Source of the DNA: Lachnospiraceae bacterium
Lineage (GTDB): Bacteria; Bacillota; Clostridia; Lachnospirales; Lachnospiraceae
Assembly (NCBI GenBank): GCA_910575035.1
Contig: CAJTDL010000022.1
Span: forward strand, 1-64,000
Reading direction: 5' to 3'
DNA length: 64,000 nucleotides
Below the pieces are notes generated by a model. That model made no database searches, was not told the DNA's origin, and was given only the letters and a program-made list of their open reading frames with translations. Position 1 is the first letter of the stretch; each line of letters begins with the position of its first letter. The position numbers and the translations under genes are program-made. Shown here piece after piece: positions 26,072 to 35,231 of the stretch.

Positions 26072-26956
26072 ATGATGTTAATGATATTAGACCATGTGAA
26101 TTATATATACAGTGAAAAAACAGCATATGAGATCCAGGCGCTGAAGGATATCAATCTGAAAATTGAGGATGGGGAATTTATCGGGCTGATTGGGCATACT
26201 GGTTCTGGAAAATCCACATTGATCCAGCATTTGAATGGCCTGCTGCGGGCTACGTCTGGCAGCATCTATTTTCAGGGGCAGGATATTTATGATGAGGGCT
26301 ACAACCGTAAGGAACTGCGCGGAAAGGTGGGGCTGGTATTTCAGTATCCGGAGCACCAGCTTTTTGAGACAACGGTTTTTGCAGATGTCTGCTTTGGGCC
26401 AAAAAATCAGGGCCTTTCTGAGAAGGACGCCCAGATGCGGGCATATACGGCATTGCATGAGGTGGGGCTGCCAGAAGAATATTGGTATCATTCGCCTTTT
26501 GAATTGTCCGGCGGGCAGAAACGCCGTGCCGCCATTGCCGGGGTGCTTGCCATGAAGCCAGAGGTGCTGGTGCTGGACGAGCCAACTGCTGGATTGGATC
26601 CCAAGGGACGGGATGAGATTTTGGATCAGGTGGCGGCGCTGCATCAGAGCACGGGGATGGCAGTGATTTTAGTATCCCACAGCATGGAGGATGTGGCAAA
26701 GTATGTAGGCAGGCTCCTTGTGATGAGCCAGGGAAGCATCTTGCTGGATGGTACGCCCCGGGAAGTATTCCGCCATTACCAGGAGTTGGAGGCAATAGGC
26801 CTTGCAGCCCCCCAGGTCACTTATCTGATGCACGAGCTGGCACAGAAGGGGCTTGCTGTGGATCCAGACGCCACTACCCTGGGTGAGGCAAAAGATTCTA
26901 TTTTGCAGGCATTTGGGAAAAGGCAAAGAAGGAATAGGCAGGAAAATTATGATTAG
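26072..26956 (+). CDS. ecfA2: Energy-coupling factor transporter ATPase EcfA2
   Basis: The second ECF ATPase (294 residues) has Walker A GHTGSGKST, Q-loop VFQYPEHQLFETTVFADVCF, signature LSGGQKRRAAIAG and Walker B VLVLDEPTAGLD. It heterodimerises with EcfA1 and drives EcfT. The start is uncertain between ATG 26072 and ATG 26081. The 3' end overlaps EcfT by 8 bases. Confidence 0.9.
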   Translation: MMLMILDHVNYIYSEKTAYEIQALKDINLKIEDGEFIGLIGHTGSGKSTLIQHLNGLLRATSGSIYFQGQDIYDEGYNRKELRGKVGLVFQYPEHQLFETTVFADVCFGPKNQGLSEKDAQMRAYTALHEVGLPEEYWYHSPFELSGGQKRRAAIAGVLAMKPEVLVLDEPTAGLDPKGRDEILDQVAALHQSTGMAVILVSHSMEDVAKYVGRLLVMSQGSILLDGTPREVFRHYQELEAIGLAAPQVTYLMHELAQKGLAVDPDATTLGEAKDSILQAFGKRQRRNRQENYD

Positions 26957-27749
26957 AGATATTACAATTGGGCAATATTACCCAGCAGATTCTGTGATAC
27001 ATCGGTTAGATCCCAGGGTAAAATTAATGGCGGTGGCCTGCTACCTGGTGTCCCTGTTCCTTTTTCGGAATGTGGCAGGGCTTGTGGCAGTAACTTTGGG
27101 GCTGGCAGGGATAATACGGATATCCAAGGTGCCTTTTCGGTATATGGTAAAGGGGCTGAAAGCAATCCTGGTTATTTTAGTGCTCAGCACATTGTTTCAG
27201 CTATTTTTAACGCCTGGGGAAACGCTGGTGCAGATCTGGAAGCTGAAGGTCAGCTATGAAGGGGCGCGGAATGCAGGTTTTATGATTATTCGCCTGACAT
27301 ATTTGATCTTAGGCAGTTCTTTGCTGACATTGACGACTACGCCGAACCAGCTGACGGATGGCATGGAAAAGGCGTTAAGGCCGCTGGGGAAGCTGCATGT
27401 GCCGGTGCATGAGGTTACAATGATGATGTCGATTGCGCTGCGGTTTATTCCTATTTTAATAGAAGAAACGGATAAAATTATGAAGGCACAGCTTGCCCGG
27501 GGAGCGGATTTTGAGAGTGGGAATTTGGTTAAGAAGGCGAAGTCTATGCTGCCGTTGCTGATTCCGCTGTTTGTATCTGCTTTTCGGAGGGCAAATGACC
27601 TGGCAATGGCTATGGAGGCAAGATGTTATCGGGGGGGAGTGGGGAGGACGAAGATGAAGCCATTGAGTTACCATCGGAGGGATGGGGTGGCTTATTTGGT
27701 GATTGGGGCGTATTTTTTAGGGGTTCTTTTATTGAGGAAGGTTTCATGA
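26949..27749 (+). CDS. ecfT: Energy-coupling factor transporter transmembrane protein EcfT
   Basis: The 266-residue membrane scaffold begins MIRDITIGQYYPADSVIHRL, with the conserved LDPRVKL motif. Hydrophobic helices lie in the first ~120 residues and near the C-terminus, and the cytoplasmic coupling motif is seen as AQLARGADFESG, with AMEARCYRGG near the end. ATG 26949 overlaps the EcfA2 end. Its stop overlaps the TruA start (ATGATGA). Confidence 0.9.
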   Translation: MIRDITIGQYYPADSVIHRLDPRVKLMAVACYLVSLFLFRNVAGLVAVTLGLAGIIRISKVPFRYMVKGLKAILVILVLSTLFQLFLTPGETLVQIWKLKVSYEGARNAGFMIIRLTYLILGSSLLTLTTTPNQLTDGMEKALRPLGKLHVPVHEVTMMMSIALRFIPILIEETDKIMKAQLARGADFESGNLVKKAKSMLPLLIPLFVSAFRRANDLAMAMEARCYRGGVGRTKMKPLSYHRRDGVAYLVIGAYFLGVLLLRKVS

Positions 27750-28489
27750 TGAGAAGGATAAAACTTGTAGTAGCTTATGAAGGCACGAATTACTGTGGAT
27801 GGCAGGTTCAGCCCAGCGTTATTACCGTAGAGGAGGTTTTGAATAATGCCCTTTACCATCTTCTCGGTGAAGATATTCAGGTGATAGGCGCCAGCAGGAC
27901 AGATTCTGGGGTGCATTCTTTGGGAAATGTGGCGGTTTTTGACACAAATACACGGATTCCTCCAGAGAAAATCTGTTATGCTTTAAACCAGCGTTTGCCG
28001 GAGGATATTGTGGTGCAAAGTTCCTGCGAAGTGCCGGCGGATTTCCATCCCCGCCGCTGCTATAGTGAGAAAACATACGAATACCGCATTTTAAACCGAA
28101 AAATACCCATACCTACGCTGCGCCGGGATACGTATTTTTATTATCGGCATTTGGATATAGAGAAAATGCAGCAGGCAGCAGGGTATTTGGAAGGCAAACA
28201 TGATTTTAAAAGTTTCTGTTCCATAAAAACCAGTATGGAGGATACGGTGCGGGAAATTTTGTCCTGCACGGTAAAAAAGTCACAGGAAGATATTGTTGCT
28301 ATCCGTATTACAGGAACTGGTTTTTTATATAATATGGTAAGGATTATAGCAGGCACATTGATTTTGGCAGGTATAGGGGAAATCGAGCCAGAGGACATGC
28401 GGGAAATCCTTCAGAAGCGTGACCGAAGCGCAGCAGGGCCTACCGCTCCTGCCCATGGGCTGACGATGATAGGGATCCAATATTGTTGA
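27746..28489 (+). CDS. truA: tRNA pseudouridine(38-40) synthase TruA
   Basis: The 247-residue enzyme isomerises uridines 38-40 of the tRNA anticodon arm. The catalytic aspartate lies in GASRTDSGVHSLGNVAVF. Also seen are YEGTNYCGWQVQP at the start and FLYNMVRIIAGTLILAG near the C-terminus. Linkage to ecfA1-ecfA2-ecfT is classic in Firmicutes. ATG 27746 or 27749 are both possible behind GAGGAAGG. Confidence 0.93.
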   Translation: MMRRIKLVVAYEGTNYCGWQVQPSVITVEEVLNNALYHLLGEDIQVIGASRTDSGVHSLGNVAVFDTNTRIPPEKICYALNQRLPEDIVVQSSCEVPADFHPRRCYSEKTYEYRILNRKIPIPTLRRDTYFYYRHLDIEKMQQAAGYLEGKHDFKSFCSIKTSMEDTVREILSCTVKKSQEDIVAIRITGTGFLYNMVRIIAGTLILAGIGEIEPEDMREILQKRDRSAAGPTAPAHGLTMIGIQYC

Positions 28490-28568
28490 ACAATATCCGA
28501 ATAGATGGATTGTTGTTGAAAATCCAGAATTAACAGACACGAATCTTACCCATCAAAAGGAGGTGCCT

Positions 28569-29936
28569 ATGCCTAAAGTAAAAAAAACAACAGATTTATC
28601 CAAAGACCCCTTGGGAAAACTGCTTTTAAAGCTGGCTCTACCGGCGATCCTGGCGCAGGTAGTCAATATGCTTTACAATATTGTGGATCGTATATATATT
28701 GGCCATATTCAGGATACAGGGGCAATTGCCCTGACAGGTATTGGCTTATGCCTGCCTGTTATTTTTATTATTATGGCATTCAGCGCATTGGCAGGAACAG
28801 GCGGCGCTCCCCGCGCGGCAATCTACATGGGCAAAAAAGATTTGGACAGCGCCAATAAGACATTGGGTTCCTGCGTCCTTATGCTGGCAGGCATATCCAT
28901 TTTTCTTACGGTTTTCTTCCTCTTTTTTGGAAAGCAGCTCCTATTCCTGTTTGGAGCCAGCAGCCAGACAATTGCCTATGCCTGGGGGTATTTGCGCATT
29001 TATATCTGTGGGACAGTATTTGTTATGTTTTCTGTGGGCTTAAACAGCTTTATCACTACCCAAGGGTTTTCCCTGGTGGGCATGGGGACTATTTTGATTG
29101 GCGCGTTGGCGAATATTATCCTGGATCCCATTTTCATCTTTGGGTTTCATATGGGCGTGTCTGGCGCAGCCTTAGCGACGGTTCTTTCACAGGCGATTTC
29201 TGCCCTGTGGGTTTTGAGGTTCTTGTGTGGGAAAAAGACGGAATTGAAGATACGCCAGAAGCATCTGCAGTTCAAGAAAGAATATGTACTGCCAGTCCTG
29301 GCATTGGGGGTTTCGCCTTTTGTTATGCAGGGGACGGAGAGCCTGATCACTATTTCTTATAATACATCCCTCTATAAATATGGCGGTGACCTGGCGGTGT
29401 CTTCCCTTACGATTTTAAACAGTGTGATGCAGATGATCTTTCTGCCCTTAAGCGGCCTGACCCAGGGAGCACAGCCTATTATCAGCTATAATTATGGCGC
29501 TGGGGATGACAGTCGGGTAAAAAACACCTTTCGGCTTCTGATTGGCTGTAGCCTTGCTTTTGTGGTGGCGGCTTGGGGGACAGTCATGCTCTTTCCAGGG
29601 GTGTTTGTCAGAATCTTCAACAGCAGCTCACAGGAATTGTATGAAATGGCAAGCTGGGCTATGCGGATTTATCTAGCAGGCTTTTTCAGCATGGGAGCGC
29701 AGATTGCCTGCCAGCAGACATTTCTTGCCCTGGGGCAGGCAAAAGTGTCTCTGTTCTTTGCCTGTTTCCGAAAGCTGATACTGATGATACCCCTGATCTT
29801 TATTTTGCCAGTGTTTTTCGAGGATAAATTGATGGCGGTATTTTTAGCGGAAGCAGTGTCAGACTTTGTGGCGGCTTCTGCTACCACCATCACCTTTTTG
29901 ATCCTGTTTCCTAAGATTTTGAAAAAGGGGCGTTAA
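28569..29936 (+). CDS. MATE family multidrug efflux transporter
   Basis: The 455-residue protein has twelve expected membrane helices and the MATE-type repeats: LALPAILAQVVNMLYNIVDR at the start, GTGGAPRAAIYMGKKD in the first half, and the equivalent PLSGLTQGAQPIISYNYGAG in the second. It probably exports cationic compounds using a sodium or proton gradient; the substrate is unknown. ATG 28569 is preferred to GTG 28563 because AAAAGGAGG ends at 28563. Confidence 0.88.
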   Translation: MPKVKKTTDLSKDPLGKLLLKLALPAILAQVVNMLYNIVDRIYIGHIQDTGAIALTGIGLCLPVIFIIMAFSALAGTGGAPRAAIYMGKKDLDSANKTLGSCVLMLAGISIFLTVFFLFFGKQLLFLFGASSQTIAYAWGYLRIYICGTVFVMFSVGLNSFITTQGFSLVGMGTILIGALANIILDPIFIFGFHMGVSGAALATVLSQAISALWVLRFLCGKKTELKIRQKHLQFKKEYVLPVLALGVSPFVMQGTESLITISYNTSLYKYGGDLAVSSLTILNSVMQMIFLPLSGLTQGAQPIISYNYGAGDDSRVKNTFRLLIGCSLAFVVAAWGTVMLFPGVFVRIFNSSSQELYEMASWAMRIYLAGFFSMGAQIACQQTFLALGQAKVSLFFACFRKLILMIPLIFILPVFFEDKLMAVFLAEAVSDFVAASATTITFLILFPKILKKGR

Positions 29937-29963
29937 GGAACTGGAAGAATTGAAAGCGGAATG

Positions 29964-30108
29964 GTTACTATTCATGGCTCAGGAATGCGCTGAACTGCGC
30001 ATTCCGTGAGAACATGATTCAGGAGTGAGGGGCGATTTTTGCGCAGCAAAACTTTAAATATCGCCCCGAATTGTTGCTATGAGCGGCTCCCAGGCCGTGA
30101 ATAGTAAC
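29964..30108. repeat. MITE-like palindromic element, copy A (145 bp)
   Basis: It begins GTTACTATTCATGGC and ends GGCCGTGAATAGTAAC, giving ~14-bp terminal inverted repeats with one mismatch. The inside holds two further hairpins: GGAATGCGC/GCGCATTCC, and GGGGCGATTTTTGCGC with TTTAAATATCGCCCC. It is almost identical to copy B at 43711-43856 and shares its ends with copies C, D and E. No open frame inside codes for a transposase, so mobilisation would be in trans. Confidence 0.8.
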
Positions 30109-30144
30109 GCGGAATGCAAAGAGTCATGCATTCCGCTATCCCCC

Positions 30145-30843
30145 TCAATTTGACAACTCGCTTAAATAGCGGTATATTGTTGCAGAAGAACATGAAAAGT
30201 GCTTTGCCACAAAGGAAATGGCTCCTTTCAGCTGGAACAGCCCCTTTTCATTCAGTTCCTGAATAATTTCCTTCTTTTCATGCTGATTCAACCGATTCAC
30301 CGGCGTGCTGAGGAAGGCTGTAGCGTCTTCAAAGATTTTCTGCATCAACGAGGGAATATCCATGGAGAAATTTTCCATAATAGAATCTGCCTGCACAGCG
30401 ACATCTGCTGGAAAATGCGGCGGCTTCTGGAATGATATCGGATTTGCCTCCAAAAACGTTTCCGGATGGATGACAGAAAAAAGTTTCTTATGCAGTTCCA
30501 TGTAACGCGTATCATCAAAACTGATACATAAAAGCCCAATAGGCATACCGTCCTCATCTTTTATAAACATGGTAGAGGAGCGTAAGATATGCCCATCCGC
30601 TGCAACGTCCCGATAATTGTATAAAAAATCATTGGTTTTATACGATTTATTGGCAAGCATCTGCAGCGCGGCGTTCGTTAAGGGGCTGCCAATTTCCTGG
30701 CCGCTGATATGGCCGTTTGAGATAGCCACGATTTGGCTGTGGTCTGGGTCAAGATCCTGTAGGACGATTTCATAATCCGGACCCAGGGTCTTTCCTAAGA
30801 AATCAACGATAATAGAGTATTGCTGTAGTACATCAGGTGCCAT
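30145..30843 (-). CDS. YheO/DauR-type PAS transcriptional regulator
   Basis: The 232-residue protein has an N-terminal YheO-like PAS domain (SIIVDFLGKTLGPDYEIVLQ; SNGHISGQEIG) and a C-terminal HTH (LNEKGLFQLKGAISFVAKHF, then SSATIYRYLSEL). DauR-type proteins repress genes for D-amino-acid or related metabolism and often sit beside RidA. Here it is divergent from ridA, with ~150 bases between starts, so it probably regulates ridA. The effector is not known. Confidence 0.85.
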   Translation of the reverse strand: MAPDVLQQYSIIVDFLGKTLGPDYEIVLQDLDPDHSQIVAISNGHISGQEIGSPLTNAALQMLANKSYKTNDFLYNYRDVAADGHILRSSTMFIKDEDGMPIGLLCISFDDTRYMELHKKLFSVIHPETFLEANPISFQKPPHFPADVAVQADSIMENFSMDIPSLMQKIFEDATAFLSTPVNRLNQHEKKEIIQELNEKGLFQLKGAISFVAKHFSCSSATIYRYLSELSN

Positions 30844-30994
30844 ATTATCTCTCCTTTTCTGTTATATTTTCAGTGATTATGGAGGTAGTACAGGTACTCG
30901 TTTCTGATAGACCAGTAAAATTATCTCATGACAAGGAAGAAATTTCAATATCAAAAAGAAAATATTTCTATTTTACTTGAAGGAGGTAACAATT

Positions 30995-31381
30995 ATGAAA
31001 ACGATTTTAAGTACAGATCATGCACCGAAGGCAATTGGGCCATATTCCCAGGGGATTTATACAGGGAACCTGATGTTCCTTTCCGGCCAGATCCCAATCT
31101 GCCCGGCAGAAGGGAAAATTGTAGCTACTGATATTGAAGGACAGACCAGGCAGTCCCTGGAGAATGTGAAAGCAATCCTAGAGTCCAGCGGATGCACCAT
31201 GGACAATGTGGTGAAAACAACGGTTTTCCTGAAAGATATTGGGGACTTTGGGAAGATGAATGAAGTGTACAAGGGCTTTTTCAAAGAAGGGAATTATCCA
31301 GCCAGGTCAGCGGTTCAGGTGGCAGCCCTTCCACAGGACGCCCTGGTTGAAATTGAAGTGATTGCATTAAAGGGTGAATAA
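30995..31381 (+). CDS. RidA family enamine/imine deaminase
   Basis: The 128-residue protein hydrolyses reactive enamines and imines produced by PLP enzymes. It shows HAPKAIGPYSQGIYTGNLMF at the N-terminus, NVKAILESSG in the middle and the conserved arginine in YPARSAVQVAALP. The start is set by AAGGAGG seven bases upstream. It is divergent from the YheO-type regulator. Confidence 0.92.
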   Translation: MKTILSTDHAPKAIGPYSQGIYTGNLMFLSGQIPICPAEGKIVATDIEGQTRQSLENVKAILESSGCTMDNVVKTTVFLKDIGDFGKMNEVYKGFFKEGNYPARSAVQVAALPQDALVEIEVIALKGE

Positions 31382-31573
31382 GCCTTTATGCCCCCGCGGC
31401 TTTAAGGAAAGATCGCGCAGGGAATAAGAAAAGCATTTCAGGTTTTTAGGCATAATTAGTTTGCCCTTACAAGGAAGAATGGATGGGCTGCTTATAAGGA
31501 TAGGGGCGCTGGCCGCTGCAGCAGGCATGCCTTCGCGGATGGGCCGAAGCCTGACAGAAAGGAGTGGAAGGCT

Positions 31574-32764
31574 ATGAAGGAATATCAACGGATTTTTGTG
31601 ATTGTGGCAGATTCCCTGGGCGTAGGAGCCATGGAGGATTCCCCGGATTTTGGGGACGTCGGTGTCAATACGTTGGGGCATATTTCCCAGAGGGTAGATA
31701 CCCTGGAGATTCCCAACCTGCAGAAATTGGGCATGGCAAATATAATACCATTGAAACAGGTGGAGCCTGTGGAATCCCCTTGGGGATATTATGGAAAGCT
31801 CAAGGAAAAGAGCAAGGGAAAGGACACCATGACGGGGCACTGGGAGATGATGGGGCTGGAGGTGACCAAGCCTTTCCAGACTTTTACAGAGACAGGGTTT
31901 CCCCCAGAGCTGATCCAGGAACTGGAACAGAGGACAGGAAGGAAGGTTATCGGAAATAAAAGCGCCAGCGGCACAGAGATATTAGAAGAGCTGGCGGAGG
32001 AAGAAATTGCCACAGGGCATATGATTGTGTATACCTCCGCGGATTCAGTGCTGCAGATTTGCGGCAATGAAGAGACCTTTGGCCTGCAGGAGCTGTACCG
32101 ATGCTGTGAAATTGCCCGGGAGCTTACCATGCGGGAGGAATGGAGGGTAGGCCGTGTCATAGCCCGTCCCTATGTGGGGAGAAAGAAGGGGGAATTTAAG
32201 CGTACCAGCAACCGCCACGATTATGCGCTGAAGCCTTTTGGGAAAACCGTCCTGGATGCGCTGAAAGCTGGTGGGCTGGATGTTGTCTCCATTGGGAAGA
32301 TCCGGGATATCTTTGATGGGGAGGGCATTACCGAAGCCCATAAATCCAAAAGCTCTGTCCACGGCATGGAACAGACGGTTGAGGCTGCCAAAAACGATTT
32401 CCATGGGCTGTGTTTTGTAAACCTGGTAGACTTTGACGCGCTTTGGGGCCATCGGAGAAACCCCGAAGGGTATGCCCGCGAACTTGAGAAATTTGATAAA
32501 AATCTGGGGAAATTGCTGGATATCCTGCGGCAGGAAGATCTGCTGATCATTACGGCAGACCATGGTAACGACCCCACCTATACAGGGACTGACCATACAA
32601 GGGAGAAGGTGCCCTTTTTGGCATATTCCCCATCCATGGAGGGCAATGGGGAAATTCCAGAACAGGAGACTTTTGCAGTGGTTGGAGCCACCGTGGCAGA
32701 GAATTTTGGCGTGGAAATGCCAGAGGGCGCCATAGGGGAATCCTTGCTGGATATATTGAAATAG
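31574..32764 (+). CDS. deoB: Phosphopentomutase
   Basis: The 396-residue alkaline-phosphatase-superfamily enzyme interconverts (deoxy)ribose-1-phosphate and -5-phosphate in nucleoside salvage. Metal and nucleophile motifs visible: [18 protein letters not shown], the active-site region [12 protein letters not shown] with the phosphorylated Thr, and [18 protein letters not shown]. The length is normal. The 190-base gap before it holds only small hairpins. No purine-nucleoside phosphorylase gene is adjacent. Confidence 0.95.
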   Translation: MKEYQRIFVIVADSLGVGAMEDSPDFGDVGVNTLGHISQRVDTLEIPNLQKLGMANIIPLKQVEPVESPWGYYGKLKEKSKGKDTMTGHWEMMGLEVTKPFQTFTETGFPPELIQELEQRTGRKVIGNKSASGTEILEELAEEEIATGHMIVYTSADSVLQICGNEETFGLQELYRCCEIARELTMREEWRVGRVIARPYVGRKKGEFKRTSNRHDYALKPFGKTVLDALKAGGLDVVSIGKIRDIFDGEGITEAHKSKSSVHGMEQTVEAAKNDFHGLCFVNLVDFDALWGHRRNPEGYARELEKFDKNLGKLLDILRQEDLLIITADHGNDPTYTGTDHTREKVPFLAYSPSMEGNGEIPEQETFAVVGATVAENFGVEMPEGAIGESLLDILK

Positions 32765-32861
32765 AAAAAGAGCCGCTGTCTGCTGTATAAGGACAGGAAA
32801 ATTAGACTGGAGGATGAAAGGCAGAGGATTAATTAGGGATGGAAAAACGGACGGTCATTAC

Positions 32862-32945
32862 ATGAAAATGCCTGTTTATGGCATTGGCAAAGCTTTGCCC
32901 ATATTTGTGCCGATAGATACCATATATTACTCCAGCGGTATTTAA
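32862..32945 (+). CDS. Possible 27-residue peptide upstream of the two-component system
   Basis: ATG 32862 opens a 27-codon frame (starting MKMPVYGIGKALPIF, ending TIYYSSGI) just before the LytTR regulator gene. It has a weak GGACGG upstream. It is hydrophobic and Pro/Ile-rich, compatible with a secreted signal or a leader peptide. Its stop codon lies in the loop of the hairpin 32924-32960. The evidence is position and an open frame only. Confidence 0.25.
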   Translation: MKMPVYGIGKALPIFVPIDTIYYSSGI

Positions 32946-32960
32946 CCGCTGAGGTAATAT
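32924..32960 (+). promoter_or_regulatory. 37-bp near-perfect palindrome before the LytTR regulator
   Basis: ATATTACTCCAGCGGT and ACCGCTGAGGTAATAT flank a five-base loop and pair with two mismatches. In RNA it would be a strong hairpin that hides the GAGGT sequence before the alternative TTG start; in DNA it could be an operator. It has no T-run and does not look like a terminator. Confidence 0.6.
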
Positions 32961-32992
32961 TGCAATATACCCATATAAGGCAGGTGGTTGAG

Positions 32993-33709
32993 GTGCTGTC
33001 CATAGCAGTATGTGATGATGAAATTCTGGAATGCAGCCATATGGCAAGGAAAATCAAACAGATTTTGGAAGGGATGAAAATTCCCTGCAATATCTGCCAG
33101 TTTTGCAATGGGATGGAGATGCTGCAGGCACAGGAGAGCTTCGATATTGTTTTCCTTGACATTATGATGGATGGGATGGATGGGATGGAAACAGCGCGGA
33201 TTTTCCGTAAGAAGGCATTGGGGCAGATACTTATTTTTGTGTCTTCCAGCAGGGAGTATGTGTTTCAGGCATATGATGTGGAGGCATTTCAATATCTGCT
33301 GAAGCCAGTATATGAGAAAAAGCTAAGGGAGGTGCTGCAAAAAGCCATCCGCAAAACAGAAAGCCGCCCACAAGAATTTATCCTTGTCAGCAGGGAAAGG
33401 CAGAAAAAGAAATTGTTTCTGGATGATATCTATTATATCGAGATCAAAGGGAGGATGGTCGATGTCCATGGGACAAGGGGCGTTTTCTCCTATTATGGGC
33501 AGATCGGGGAGCTGGAGTGCAGCCTGCGGGAGAAAGGGTTTTTCAGATGCCATAAAAGCTATTTGGTAAATTTGAAATATGTTGATGGGTACAACAGGCA
33601 AGAAGTTATCCTGGAAAATGGGGAAGCTGTTGTAATCGCCAAAAGGAGATATGAGGAGTTTTGCCGGGAAATCCTTAAATTCATGAAAAAGGCTGGCGGG
33701 ATTTTGTAA
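32993..33709 (+). CDS. LytTR-family response regulator (AgrA-like)
   Basis: The 238-residue protein has a receiver domain with the acidic pair in SIAVCDDE, the phospho-acceptor Asp in DIVFLDIMMDGMDGMETA and the conserved Lys in YLLKPVYEK. A LytTR DNA-binding domain follows (DDIYYIEIKGRMVDVHG; FFRCHKSYLVNLKYVDGY). It would be phosphorylated by the GHKL kinase encoded next. GTG 32993 with AGGTGG upstream is preferred; TTG 32960 is an alternative overlapping the palindrome. Confidence 0.88.
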   Translation: MLSIAVCDDEILECSHMARKIKQILEGMKIPCNICQFCNGMEMLQAQESFDIVFLDIMMDGMDGMETARIFRKKALGQILIFVSSSREYVFQAYDVEAFQYLLKPVYEKKLREVLQKAIRKTESRPQEFILVSRERQKKKLFLDDIYYIEIKGRMVDVHGTRGVFSYYGQIGELECSLREKGFFRCHKSYLVNLKYVDGYNRQEVILENGEAVVIAKRRYEEFCREILKFMKKAGGIL

Positions 33710-33780
33710 AAATCCCCATCCCTTTAAGGGAAAATGGGAAATATCCTGCCAATTAATTTGGAAGAAAGTGGAGAAGCCAT

Positions 33781-33898
33781 ATGGTACAGATCTCAGACTA
33801 TGCAGATGTATTTATATACGTGCCATGCTATTTGGGCTATCTATGTGCGGCGGATAAATTCTTCAAAAAATATTTAGGAGCTCCTGCATATTGTGGGC
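33781..33898 (+). pseudogene. Out-of-frame N-terminus of the GHKL kinase
   Basis: Behind a good GGAG site, ATG 33781 opens a frame encoding MVQISDYADVFIYVPCYLGY and a KKYLGAPAY stretch, which resembles the first membrane segment of AgrC-like kinases. The kinase frame proper continues one base out of phase from about 33893, and between 33878 and 33898 both frames are open. Past 33900 this frame loses coding character although it stays open to 34125. A one-base indel at the GGGCAGGTGG stretch would join them. Confidence 0.55.
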
Positions 33899-35125
33899 AG
33901 GTGGTATTTGATGCCTTATATTTTTTCTATGATATTATACCATCTATTTTTTATAGGATTGGTGTTATTGCTGTTTCAGGCAGAATTTTGGAAAAAAAAT
34001 TTTTCTGCTTTTCTGCTGATGGCAGTTATGGCGTCTGTACAGGGCTTTTCCGAATCCTTTTTGTCATGTTTTGCCCTGTTTTTACTGCATACAGTAAAAA
34101 AGATCCCAGAGCCTTCTTTAAGTGAATGGGAATCCGGCCTGATTGTCTATGCCAGTTTTGCTATGGTGATATTGGCTGTATCTTGGATGTCAAAACATCT
34201 GGCGCCTGTCTTTGACGGCAAGCCTGGGAAATGGTATGCGCTATTGGCATTTCCTATGCTTGCGGTTACTGTGGTAGCCGATGTGGCAAACTGGGGCGCT
34301 GCCAATGGCATTATGGTCAGAAGCGGGGGAAATATGGGTCTGTATTACGACCAGATTTTCAGCCATATGGGATTTTGCCTTTTGACAGCCTTATCTATGT
34401 TTGCGGCGGGAGGGTATGTATTTGGGATGGAACGGGTTTACCTGGAACAGAGAAAAAGCAGCCAGTACCATGCGCAGATAGCAGTTTATAAAATGTTGGA
34501 AGAGCAGCACAGCCAGTCAGAGAGGCTCAGGCATGATATGAAAAACCATATTATCACCTTGTCAGGGCTGTGCCAGAACAAAGAATGGGAAAAAATAACC
34601 GGCTATTTGCAAAAGATGCAAAGCAGCGGCTTAGAATCAGGCGGGGATATTACAGGGAACAAGGCGGTGGATGCACTGCTGTACCAGAAGCGGAAACGTG
34701 CGGAGCAGGAGGGCATTAGATGGGAATGCGATGTGCAAATCCCAAAAACATGCAGTGTCCATGAGTTTGGCCTGTGCGTGCTGTTTGGGAACCTGCTGGA
34801 TAATGCATTGGAAGCCTGTGGGAGAATCCAGCATGGTAAGCCAATATCCTGCAGCGGCCAAAGCCGTTTTATCAATATTCAGGCAAAAACCGTAAAAAAT
34901 TGCTTTCTTCTGGAAGTGAAAAACAGTATGGATCCAAAGGAAAGTTATGAAGGCAGATTTTCAGGCCAGAAGAATCTGCAGGGAAATGGAATCGGTTTAT
35001 TGAATGTCAGGGATGTGGCAGACCAATATGATGGGGCAGTGGATATAGAAGCAAGAAATGGCGTTTTTGTGGTTTCCATCCTGATACCCCAAAAGGTTAA
35101 TGCTGCCGGAGGATGCCACACATGA
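33893..35125 (+). CDS. GHKL-type sensor histidine kinase (AgrC-like)
   Basis: The 410-residue frame holds about five membrane segments in the first ~200 residues. It then has the dimerisation/phospho-acceptor box SERLRHDMKNHIITLSGL with its His, an N-box LFGNLLDNALEACG and a G-box GNGIGLLNVRDVADQYDGAV. This is the AgrC-like sensor pattern, usually responding to peptides. The only start in this frame is GTG 33893 with a poorly spaced GGAG, and the expected N-terminus lies in another frame (see 33781-33898). The gene may be frameshifted or start internally. Confidence 0.8.
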   Translation: MGRWYLMPYIFSMILYHLFFIGLVLLLFQAEFWKKNFSAFLLMAVMASVQGFSESFLSCFALFLLHTVKKIPEPSLSEWESGLIVYASFAMVILAVSWMSKHLAPVFDGKPGKWYALLAFPMLAVTVVADVANWGAANGIMVRSGGNMGLYYDQIFSHMGFCLLTALSMFAAGGYVFGMERVYLEQRKSSQYHAQIAVYKMLEEQHSQSERLRHDMKNHIITLSGLCQNKEWEKITGYLQKMQSSGLESGGDITGNKAVDALLYQKRKRAEQEGIRWECDVQIPKTCSVHEFGLCVLFGNLLDNALEACGRIQHGKPISCSGQSRFINIQAKTVKNCFLLEVKNSMDPKESYEGRFSGQKNLQGNGIGLLNVRDVADQYDGAVDIEARNGVFVVSILIPQKVNAAGGCHT

Positions 35126-35231
35126 CACCATACAGGCTGTTTGAAACAGAAATATAATGCCACATATTTATATTGCCGAAAAACCCAATGAAGGAAAGGA
35201 TTCTTTGAAGCAATTGAAAGGAGGCGGTATT

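Noticed and set aside
33781-34125. Independent 114-residue protein
   Set aside because: Past 33900 the frame overlaps the kinase and has random composition; only its first ~38 codons look coding, as the kinase N-terminus.
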